Assembly (NCBI RefSeq): GCF_040807025.1
Contig: NC_090946.1
Span: 5,126,001-5,190,000, forward strand
Source of the DNA: Struthio camelus
Taxonomy: Eukaryota > Chordata > Aves > Struthioniformes > Struthionidae
DNA length: 64,000 nucleotides
Direction of reading: 5' to 3'
The notes under the pieces are model-generated. The model did not search any database. It was given only the letters and a program-made list of their open reading frames with translations, and had not been told where the DNA came from. This document shows positions 36,979 through 46,640 of the stretch, in pieces. Position 1 is the first letter of the stretch. Each line of letters starts with the position of its first letter. Both the position numbers and the translations under genes were made by a program.

Positions 36979-37569
36979 ATGGATATTGTTCTCACTGGAA
37001 ATGTGAAGGTCCTGGCCCCTGCCAGTACCTGTCTCCTCTGCCGGACCAAGGATGGCTGGTCGATCAGTAATGTCACAGCCGAAGGTGAAGCCACAGCCAC
37101 AGCTCAGGCCATGGTTGTGAGGACTCTCTGCATCCCAGGGCTTGTGCCACATTGGACATCCTCAGGGCACAACTGCACATGGGTGAGCTGGGCAATGGGA
37201 ATCCTTGGTTTGTACGACTTTGAAGCAGCCCACACTACCAACGCAGGGGCAGGGCTGCACATGCCTCAGGAAAGAAATTCCAAGAAATTCAAGCATCTCT
37301 GGAAAAAATCAGGCACCTGGAGATGTGACAGAACTAGACAGGGCTTTGGTGCAGTATCTAAAGCTGCTTCTGGGGAATTTTGGTCAACAGCAATCAAAGG
37401 GAGGCCTGTTGTCATTTGGCTCCAACGGAATTTATTTCCATGCCCATTAAACTTGGTGTTGGTGGCAGTGGCTGTGGCTGCAGAAGTGTCACATACATTG
37501 GAGCACCCATACCTACAGGAAACGTTAGAGAAAGTGCGCAGTGGGAGGCAAGTCAAAGTAAACAGGTAA
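36979..37569 (+). CDS. Hypothetical open frame, 196 codons
   Basis: The longest non-repeat open frame outside the known genes: 196 residues from ATG, and open to 235 codons upstream. There is no domain, signal peptide or clear splice context. Composition is unremarkable, with several Cys and Trp and a hydrophobic NLVLVAVAVAAEV stretch near the end. It is probably chance, but long for this amount of sequence. Confidence 0.12.
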   Translation: MDIVLTGNVKVLAPASTCLLCRTKDGWSISNVTAEGEATATAQAMVVRTLCIPGLVPHWTSSGHNCTWVSWAMGILGLYDFEAAHTTNAGAGLHMPQERNSKKFKHLWKKSGTWRCDRTRQGFGAVSKAASGEFWSTAIKGRPVVIWLQRNLFPCPLNLVLVAVAVAAEVSHTLEHPYLQETLEKVRSGRQVKVNR

Positions 37570-37613
37570 AACTTTCTGGCTTGAGTGCCAGCTCTTTAAG
37601 TAGTTACTCCTGG

Positions 37614-37680
37614 AGGACACAAGAAACGCCCTATCAGGTCAGACCACTGGTCTCTCTAGCCCAAAATTTGGCGATATTTA
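37614..37680 (+). repeat. Old interspersed repeat fragment
   Basis: The words GGACACAAGAAA, CCTATCAGGTCAGACCA and GGTCTCTCTAGCCCA match a retroposon consensus common in turtles and crocodilians, with GGGTCAGACCA and GGTCCATCTAGCCCA as hallmarks. The copy is short and diverged. The assignment is from memory of the motif. Confidence 0.5.
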
Positions 37681-40600
37681 AGGAGCACATACAAGCCTGG
37701 CCTTTTTCTGTGGTGCAGTCCTGCAGGGCAAGGAAAAGGCAAAAGGATTTTGGAGAAGAGAGGATTTCGTCATACAGCTAGGTGTGGGGCCAATCCTGAC
37801 CCTGCACCCTAAGAAGGATGCAGGCGGACTATCAAAAATCACAGCTCAGTGCTCCAGGGTGTTGCCCTGAGCTGTGAAGGGCTAGAAATTCCCTCTCACC
37901 TTTCAAGGAAATAGATACAGGACATCAGAAAAGATTTTTTGGCTGGAGGAGCAGTGAGGGTGAGTTCAGTCTCCATCCCCAGAGAGTTTAAAGAACAGGC
38001 TGGATAAATGTTGCTCAGGTGTAAGGTGGCCATCACTACTCCTGCCCTCAGGTTGCTATTTATTCGTGGCAGCCACTGCTGGCTTCTCTGCTGCCTAGCT
38101 GTGTTTCTGCAGTGATCTTGGACCGCAGGGCTGCTCTTCCTCATGGAGATGCCTTGCTTCACCAAAACATGCAGCCCAAAATGCTCCAGCAGTCTTTGTG
38201 CTGCCCTCATTGGGGTCTGCAGCTTCAAGGTGGGGGTGCATGCCAGGATGGGCTGAGATGGTCAGGGAAGGACCATCTCATCCTCTGCACATGTCTACTA
38301 AAGGCATTGCAGGTCCTGATGAGGCTGTCTAGGTGCAATGACCTGCAAGGAGACCAGGAGCAGGCCAGACCCCATCTGATGGTGGCACCGCTGATGGCAT
38401 GGGAGTTTATTGAGGTCAGATGGTGCTAGGAACTGCATGGCTAAATCCTTCCTACGTAAAAGTAAAATACCCTTTAATCAGCTTATGGGGTGTTCAGGAA
38501 CTTCTACCTCCCCCATCCTTTTTTTTTTTTTTTTAATATGTATGTGTGTGAGTCCATGTGTAGAGTGGGGGGTTCCTCTTTTGGATTTTCAGGGGAGCTT
38601 CCCCCTCATATCAAGAAGCTGTTGGTGATGCCGCTGTTTGCTGACAGCAGATTGGAGTCATTTTTTTTGTACCACCTCCAAATCTGTAGGAGAAAGGATC
38701 CTAATTGGAATAAGGGGATTGGGGGATTTAGCCTTCCGAATGCTCCTTTCTTGCACAGAAAGATTTCAGGAGTGTTTTTAATCTTTGCCACCTGATTTGT
38801 AACTTTGGCTGCAAAAGGGGAGAGTGGGATGGGAAGAAGTGGGGGGCAAGGGCAACTGCAGGTGGGCTTGGGAGAGGAAAGGGAAAAGAAAATCACAGAT
38901 ACATAGGGCTAAGTGGGAGCTCAGGACACCACCTAACCCCCCTAAACACCAAGGTGGGCTCAGTTATTCCCAGACCCTGAACAGGGTAGGGAGCAACCCT
39001 TGTATTGAGTAAAACCCATCACAGGAGCATGCCAGCTCCTCATGGCCAGTGATTTGTGCTTAAAGCAATGCACAAGACAGAGGGGAAAAAGCCATGTTTC
39101 CTCTCTATTTTATCAGCTTTTCAGTGCCTCTGTGTATGCAAATAGGCTGTATCACAACCTAGAAAGGTTCCCAATGCGAGCAGGGAGTAAACTCCTTCCC
39201 ATGCTTGGTGTTACAGTATATCTGGGTTTTGTTCAAGTCCCAGCCTGGGAATAAGCGAGTCTCACCCTTGAGGCTCTGCAGCCCTCCCAGGCAGCATGTG
39301 ATTTAGCAAGGGGGAAATTACTCTAAGTGAAGCAGGTGCCTGGATGCAGGGCGGAGAAGGGCATCTTCTGCTACCTGGCAGCGAATATTTTTCAGTCGGG
39401 CTTCTCCAACCTCAGTGCGTTTTGCAAGGAGCCCCAGCACGTGCTCAGGATGCAGTGGTGAAAGCTCAAAAGGAAAAGGGGGTCTGGCTGGCATCAGGGA
39501 GCAATTCCCTGGCTCCTTGATTCAGCCTGGCAGATGCCCTGGCTTTTCCACCCACCTGTGCTCCGTGTGGGGGGGGGAGGGGGATCTCTCTGTCCATCTG
39601 TCCGTCTGTCTTAGTATTTAATTCCTGATCCCCTCTTGGACTTGCTTACTTCTCTCCTCTGCTTTGTTCACCAGCAGATCCCAGCAAGGCGGATTGAGGA
39701 TATGCTTGTCCGCACAGCTTTGCTACAACATTTGCCACCTTTCTGGATTTGCATCAGTTTATATCTCCAACAAGAAAGTTAAAATGGGGGGGGGGGGGAG
39801 ACAAAGTGGAAATCACCAGCATAAAATCTCTAGAGTAGCAAGTGAGCCTGCTTGTTCTAAAGTCTGGAAGATGCTGAGCACAGTCGTTACCACCACAGTT
39901 GGCAGCACTGCCCGAGGGCAAAGACACCAAAAACTCTGTGTTAGGAGTTCTGGGCTCTGCTAGAGCAGACCTCAGCCGTTCAGCTCAAAGTTACATCTGC
40001 TTCCTGCCAAACCCTTGGGTGAAATCTGCAGTAACGTGTGGCTTTATGGCAAGAAGCGGTTAAGGAAAAAAAAAAAAAAACAAGTGTTCGGTTCACATTG
40101 GAAAAACCCAAACCCTTAAAATATTTCATTGAGAAGCAGGAGGCGGGAGGGGAAAAGCACCCAGCTGGAGCATGCATGCTGGTGAGAGCCCTGCAGCTCC
40201 ATGCACCAGGATGAAGGAGGCACTTTGGAAGCAAGCTGCACGGTCCCTTGTGAGGATGGGTGCTAAGGCAGAGGGTCTCCCAAGGGTGCGTGCCTGCCTC
40301 CCACGGGATGCTGTGCTCTGGGACACCAGGGCTGAGCCAGGCTCGTCTCACAGAGGCAGCTGCAGCGAGTGGGGAGCCTGCCTTGAATGTAGAATGGCTG
40401 CTACCAGTCACTTCCCTTTTGCGAGTAAATCCGCCTCTCTGCTTTGTAGCTGACACAGGAGAGGAGAGCAAAGGCTGGTTTTTCCCATGGGCAGCACCCA
40501 AAAAAGCAAAAGACAGGCTCCAGACACATTTAGTTTTCCGGAGCAGAGGGGAACTCTGACTTCCTGCCCTGCTGGGGAGGTCTCTCCATCACCAAGGAAG

Positions 40601-43439
40601 CACAAAAGGTTTTGTGAAGGCCTGCAAAGACAAGCTGCATCCCCCATGGCCATCACCTGCTGGGTCTTTTGGGCCTTCATACAAATCTTCTTTGGGGGCT
40701 GCCAAAGTGCCCGTGCTCTGCTCGTGCCCAAGCAATCTCCAGGGTGTGGGATGCAGGGTTGGCACAACACATACCACCTCAGAGGCTGCTCTGGGTGACA
40801 TCTTCCCAGCCGGAAAGGGCCTCATGCCTCAACGCAGAGGCGTGCCCAGCACTGCCTGCCCACGGCAGAGCTGGGCGCTAGCGCTCCCCACGTGCCCGGC
40901 CTTATTGCAGCCCTAATTGGCATCAGCGGCCGTAATCTCAGCCTCCAGCTGTTTGACGCATCTGGGGAAGAGCAGAAAGCACTTTGGGGAATTAATTTTA
41001 ATTATAAAGTGGACATGCTCTGCATGCTGGCTGGTAGTTGGGCCTGGCCCGGCTGTTCCAGGTGCGCAGTGCCAGCAACAGACCTGGCAGCTACGCAGCC
41101 CCATGGGCTTAATTTGGGCTGCGTCCCTCTACCAACCGTGCCAGGCACCTGAAAGGACATCCCTTCTGGGTGACTGACAACAGGCTTTGCGAAGAGGAGC
41201 CTAGCCGGAGATGAGTTTGCAGGCATTTGCTGCTCGCAGCCGCTCAGAGCTTCCAGCGTGCCCCTCTGCATGCATTGCGTCTCCTCCTCCCCAGGAGTTT
41301 TTCTTAACAAGTGGATCCAACAAGCTCATTGATGTTTTAAAACCAAGAGGGACCCTTAAAGTGTTTCTGTGTGCTCTTGCCTGTGGCGCAAGCCCACCCG
41401 ATCACCCCTGTGTGAGATCAATTATGTGGGTAAGTCTAAAGCCAGGCATCCCCAAAACCATCCAGTTTTGATTATAAACTACCAGAGACAGTAAATCCAC
41501 CCTTGCTTCTCTGTAGTTTCATTCCCATAGCTAATCATCATTACTTATGCATGAGTTTCACTTCTTTCTTGGATTTATCTTAACTTACCAGGATTTTAAA
41601 TGTGAAAAGATCTATTCAGGCAGCGTCTTGCAGGGGGGACTCAGAGAGCCTGGAAAGCCAAGAGAGAGTCCTGCCACCCTCTTCCCTCCCTTGCAAAGGT
41701 TAACCTGAAAGGCAGGACGCTGCCTCTATGCCTTTTCTTGGAAATGTATTACAGGCAGATTGTAAAGCAGGATGGCTTCGGATGATACGTTCACAGAGAA
41801 TTGCTCAGCTAAGTGTGTCAAATAAAAGGAGCAGGATTGGCTTTAAAAGCTCTTTATGTACCTCCCTTTGTTCTGAACCTGAAGATAGTGATCTTTCACC
41901 CAGCTATCAGGACACTATTCAACAGTTGAGTTTAGGCACATCTGTGCTGAAGCATTGGCAGGTAATTTTGTTCTCCTCTCCTATTTAAAAATTCAGTGCT
42001 TCAAGCACAGAAAAACTGTAATGATAAAAGTTCTGTGTCTTTTGGGAGACACTGACAGATGTCTCACTTTGCGACCTTCCAGTCCTCTGAATTGGCTCAC
42101 CACCAAACACTCTGTTAACTCATCCCAGCTGAGTCTTGGGGGACACCTTGCGGCTCCTAAGCTGGTGGCTGGGATCCCGCGGATGGATGAGGCCAGGGCC
42201 CACCCCAGGCAGGCTAGCAAACCAGCTGGGGGGATACTGGTTGTGAACGATTGCCAGGGAAACTCAGGTTACTCTGTTTGGTCAGTTTGCATCAGAAATG
42301 GGTGCTTTGCCCATGCTGCCGTGAGCTGGGGCTGAGGCAGCACGAATTTGTGGGTGGCTGGCAAAAGGAAAGGCCTGTCCTGGGGTGCTGCTCCCCCTAC
42401 AGTAAGTTATTGGCTAAGCTACTGGTTCCCACTGGTGAAACGGGGAGATATCAAGCTGAAGAGCTAGCTACAGGCAGGGCTGGGCTGGAGAAGTGGGACG
42501 CCCACAGCCCACTTGAGCAGAGGTCCTGGGTACCAGAGCCTCATTTTCCCATATTTGACCAGACTGTATCCCTGATGCAAGAGATGTCTCATTGATGCAG
42601 TGGCTGGGCAACCAGTTTGCCAGATTTCAAGGAGGGAAACTGAGGCATAGTCTTCTATGAGGCTGGGGTGTCCCTGCTGGCAGAAGGTGCTGCTGTTCAC
42701 CCTTCTGTATGCTTCGCAGCACCAGCCGAGGACAGAATAAAACATTTTTTTCTGCTGAGAGAAGCAGCTGTGGGTACCTTTCAGCGCCTCTCCATCTCAC
42801 TGCCCTAAGCCACCAGCCTGTGACACTGCGACAGGTGAAGCAGGATCCTTTGCAGCCTGCGCATCCGAGCAAAAAAGGGTTGTTCAAGGCCAAAGACCAC
42901 ATCAGACGCTCTCCACAGGAGCTCCTAAACACTCGCTGACCATCGTTCAAACACTCCAGCCCTGGCACGTAATGCTCCCTCCTTTCTGCGGAGGTGACAA
43001 ATGGCTCTGTCCCTTATCACCCTCCCTTTTTTTTTCACAGCCACATGGGGTGACTTCTGTGGATATGGCGAGGCATTACCTTCCTTCTCTTATCCTAGGA
43101 GGATAGACCCTCTTATCCTAGGAGGGAGCAATGTGGTCTGAGGCTCTGACCTGCTAATGGAAAAGAGGGTGCTTCGTTGCTCCCCTGGAGATGCTGTCAA
43201 ACAGAAAAGTGACTGAAGTCAGTCAGCACATGTCAGCTTTCCCAGAGCCGGCCTGGCAGGATGTGGTTTATGGCAGTATCCACCAAGGAACGAGGGTGCA
43301 GTATGGGCAGAGCGGTGGCAAGCAGGCACAGAGGAACCAGAAAGAGCAGAGATTACAGTGAGTTTGTGGTAGAAGAGCTGTCCTAATTAGTGCATCGCAT
43401 GGCTGCTCTTTTCTGGAAGTCAAAAGCCTTATTTCACAT

Positions 43440-43760
43440 TAGTTTAATCTATTCCAGGATTAAACTGGTTTAGGATTAAAGCATAGTTAGTCTGGAATGA
43501 GAGCTTCCACAATGAGAGTTAAGAGCCATTCGGCACTAACCGATGGGGAAAATCAAGATAATTAATTAATACAAATTAACTATTAAAGTGGATTAGATGA
43601 ATGGCATTAATCCCTGTGAGAAGGTAGAAGGCCTGTGGTCACAACTCAGTCCTGATCCCTTTGCTGCTTGGATTAATTAAACATAAATAAATTATGTATG
43701 CTCTGTCCATATAGGCTTCCAGTGCAGTTTAATTAATTCACCTCAAGTCCCTCCTTTAGC
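43440..43760. promoter_or_regulatory. Cluster of CRX/OTX-like GGATTA sites
   Basis: GGATTA or TAATCC occurs at 43457, 43473, 43590, 43608 and 43670, together with several TTAATTAA words, in an AT-rich block about 2.7 kb upstream of DRD4. OTX/CRX homeoproteins bind TAATCC, and DRD4 is a photoreceptor and pineal gene reported to depend on CRX in rodents. An enhancer role is inferred. Confidence 0.35.
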
Positions 43761-43993
43761 TAATTTGAGTTGATTTCTTTGAGTAAAAGGGTTATAGTAA
43801 AAAGTGGTTCCACTGGAGCAGCTCTCCATTAACCAAAAGCTGTTGCAGCAGCGGGTGCGTGGGCAGTCAGGTTTTTGGGGACTGACCACTACACCAGAAA
43901 AGCTGTGATCAGGTGAAACAAACCACCAAGCTGATGCTAATTCACTCTGTTGAGATGTATGAGTTAAAAAAAAAATACAGATGGGGGGTCCAT

Positions 43994-44885
43994 ATCAGAA
44001 TCACAGAATGGTTGAGGTTGGAAGTGACCTCTGGAATCACTGAGTCCAACCCTGCTGCTCCTGCAAGGTCACCTAAAGCATGTTGCCCAGGTCCCTATCC
44101 AGACGACTTTTGAATATCTCCAAGGATGGAGACTCCACAGCCTCTCTGGGCAACCTGCTCCAGTGCTCAGTCACAGTAAAAAAAGTTTTAAAAGTTTTTC
44201 AGTAAAAATGTTTTTCACTGTAAAAAAGTTTTTCCTCATCTCCAGACAGAACTTCCTCCCTTTCAGTTTGTGCCCATTGCCTCTCACCCTATCAGTGGGT
44301 GCCTCTGACAAGAGTCTGGCCCCATCCTCTTCACACCTTCCCTTCCGATATTCATACCCACCTATAAGATCCCCCCTCACTCTTCTCTTCTCCACACTGA
44401 ACAGCCCCACCTCTCTCAGCCTTTCCTTGCATGACAGATGCTCCCGTCCCTTCAGCTTCTTGGTAGACCTTCACTGGATTCACTCCAGTAGCTCCATGTC
44501 TCTCTTGTATTGGGCAGCCCAGAACTGCACACAGCAGCCCACACGGGGCCTCCCCAGGGATGAGTTGAGGGGAAACCTCCCTTGACCTGCTGCCAATGCT
44601 TTGCCTAATGCAGCCCCGCACACTGTTGGCCTTCTTGGCCATCGGGCCACAGTGCTGGCTCACGGTCAGCTTGTTCTCCAACCAGGCCTCCCAGCTCCTT
44701 CTCTGCACACCTGCTCTCCAGCTGCTTTCTATGCACCAGTACAGGCTGGTGCATGGGTTTATTCCTCCCCAGGTGCAGGACTCTGCACATCCTGTTATTG
44801 AATTTCATGAGGTTCCTCTCTGCCCATCTCTCCAGCCTGTCAAGGTCCCCCTGGATGGCAGCACAGCCATTCATGCTTTACTCTT
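43994..44885 (-). mobile_element. CR1 LINE, 5'-truncated 3' portion
   Basis: The plus strand begins with the reverse complement of the CR1 3' tail (ATTCTGTGATTCTGAT, two copies of the 8-bp terminal repeat). The minus strand encodes broken pieces of the end of the CR1 reverse transcriptase: AAIQGDLDRLERWAERNLMKF and VLHLGRN near 44800, GCIRQSIGSRSREV near 44600, and LFSVEKRRVRGDLIGGY with GNGHKLKGRKF near 44300. Frame changes and stops make it inactive. The bases at 44166-44240 hold a local three-fold copy of a GTAAAAAAGTTTTT motif. Confidence 0.95.
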
Positions 44886-45265
44886 GCTCCCACTTACTGT
44901 TTAACTGAGACATGGTGCTCCATCTCCTTTCATGCGAAGACAGATGTCTTGTTTTGTTACCACTCACGGAGCAAGTGATATATTGTGACACAAGGCTGCT
45001 TGGGGTGGGAAGCACTGAATACTGAACACTAATTCCTTGCTCTTGTACTTGGACCATGGTAGCTAATCAAAGAGAAATTTCACCTTGTCAGAGCACCATG
45101 CAGAATTGTCCTTCTTCTCTATCTCCTGCTCAAAAAGCATCATTGGGCCTCTGAGAACAGGTGTTTGCCACTGGCGATGGAGGAAGTGACCAAATCCCTT
45201 GGGCAGAAGAGCAATGCATTAATTCCTGACTTTTTCAGCAAAGCACTGGACTGATGCTACACGCC
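44886..45265. other. Unique sequence between CR1 and minisatellite
   Basis: No gene, motif or repeat was recognised in this stretch. Confidence 0.5.
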
Positions 45266-45269
45266 TTGG

Positions 45270-45955
45270 CTATGGGAAGGGCTTGGTGACAAGATGAGCT
45301 TGGTCACAAGAAGAGGGTGATGACAGGGAGAGCTTGGTGGCGTTGGAGAGTGTGGCAACAAGACAAGCTTGGTGACAAGGAGAGTTTGGTGATGGAGAGC
45401 TTGGTGAGAGTGAGAGCTTGGTGACAGGGAGAGCTTGGTGACAAGACGAGCATTTGATGACATTGGAGAGCTTGGTGACAGGGAGCGTTTGATGACAGGG
45501 AGAGAGCTTGGGGACAAGGAGCGTTTGGTGACAAGATGAGCATTTGGTGACATTGGAGAGCTTGGTGACAGGGAGCGTTTGATGCCAGGGAGAGAGCTTG
45601 GGCACAAGGAGAGTTTGGTGACAAGATGAGCATTTGGTGACTTTGGAGAGCTTGGTGACAGGGAGCGTTTGATGCCAGGGAGAGCTTGGAGACAAGGAGA
45701 GTTTGGCGATGGAGATCTTGGTGAGAGTGAGAACGTGGTGACAAGATGAGCATTTGGTGACGCTGGAGAGCTTGGTGACAGGGAGCATTTGATGACAGGG
45801 AGAGAGCTTGGGCACAAGGAGAGTTTGGTGACGCTGGAGAGCTTGGAGACAGGGAGGGCTTGATGACAAGACGAGCTTGGTGACATGGAGAGCTTGGAGA
45901 CAAGGAGCGTTTGGTGACCCTGGAGAGCTTGCCAACAAGGGGCTTGGGGCAGCAG
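45270..45955. repeat. Minisatellite, about 15-18 bp subunits, 90-bp higher order
   Basis: Tandem variants of GAGCTTGGTGACAAG, GAGTTTGGTGACAAG and GAGCATTTGGTGACATTG. The marker GAGCATTTG falls at 45448, 45538, 45628 and 45748, which is a 90-bp period with one 120-bp step. Because the period is a multiple of three, minus-strand frames stay open for hundreds of codons; they are not genes. The array abuts the DRD4 CpG island. Confidence 0.93.
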
Positions 45956-46281
45956 CCTCCGTCCACCGCGGCAAGCTGAGCTGCTCGCCGCGGCCGAGCT
46001 CCAGCATCGCCCCGCCGCGACCCGGAGGCGCCGAGCGGGGGGCACCGGGCCGCTCTGCCCGACGTCGCCGGGGGCGGGCGAGGGTCCCCCCGCCGCAGCC
46101 GCCGCCCCCTAAGCCGCTCGCCGGTGGGCGGTGGTGACCCACTTGGTGCCGCGGGGGCCGGGCAGCCCGAGGCCGGCGGGGCGGGCAGCGGAGGCTCCTC
46201 CCCACCGGCCAACTTCGGGGCCGGGCCGGGCCGGGCCGTGCGGGCGTGGGAGCCTCGCCTCGCCTGGCCGCGGGGCCGGGC

Positions 46282-46323
46282 ATGGCCGGCGGCGGCGCCG
46301 AGCCCCGCGGCGGCGGGAGCTGA
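46282..46323 (+). other. Upstream ORF in DRD4 leader (13 codons)
   Basis: ATGGCC starts a Gly-rich frame closed by TGA before the DRD4 start. The ATG context is strong (G at +4). It matters only if transcription starts upstream of it. Confidence 0.4.
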
Positions 46324-46397
46324 GCGGGGTGCGGCGGGGACCGGCGGCGGAGGGGGGGGAGGTTTTTTGGGGGGGTGGGTCCCATGCACCGGGTGCC

Positions 46398-46640
46398 ATG
46401 GGGAACGGCAGCGCGCCGCCACCGCCGCCACCACCGCCGGCGGCGGCGGGCCACAACGTCGCCGCCCTGGTGCTGGGCATCGTCCTCATCCTGCTCATCG
46501 TGGGCGGCAACGCGCTGGTGTGCCTCAGCGTCTGCACGGAGCGGGCGCTGAAGACCACCACCAACTACTTCATCGTCAGCCTCGCCGTGGCCGACCTGCT
46601 GCTCGCCGTCCTCGTCCTGCCCCTCTACGTCTACTCCGAG
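46398..46640 (+). CDS. DRD4: DRD4 exon 1 (N-terminus, TM1-TM2)
   Basis: 81 codons ending YVYSE at GAG|GTGAGG, phase 0. Residues 7-14 are eight Pro, then three Ala, encoded by a CCG/CCA and GCG run. A second ATG at 46384 lies in another frame and overlaps this exon to 46551. Confidence 0.96.

Larger units (their letters stand above)
30313..43400. other. SCT-DRD4 intergenic region
   Basis: No exon of a known gene was recognised. It contains an AT-rich, homeodomain-site-rich block (32925-33230), an old interspersed repeat (about 37614-37680), two unexplained open frames (36163-36405 minus, 36979-37569 plus), and short homopolymers near 38519-38534 and 39787-39798. A minus-strand ATAAAA near 30345 might serve SCT, but it is too close to the start codon to be assigned. 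Confidence 0.5.
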
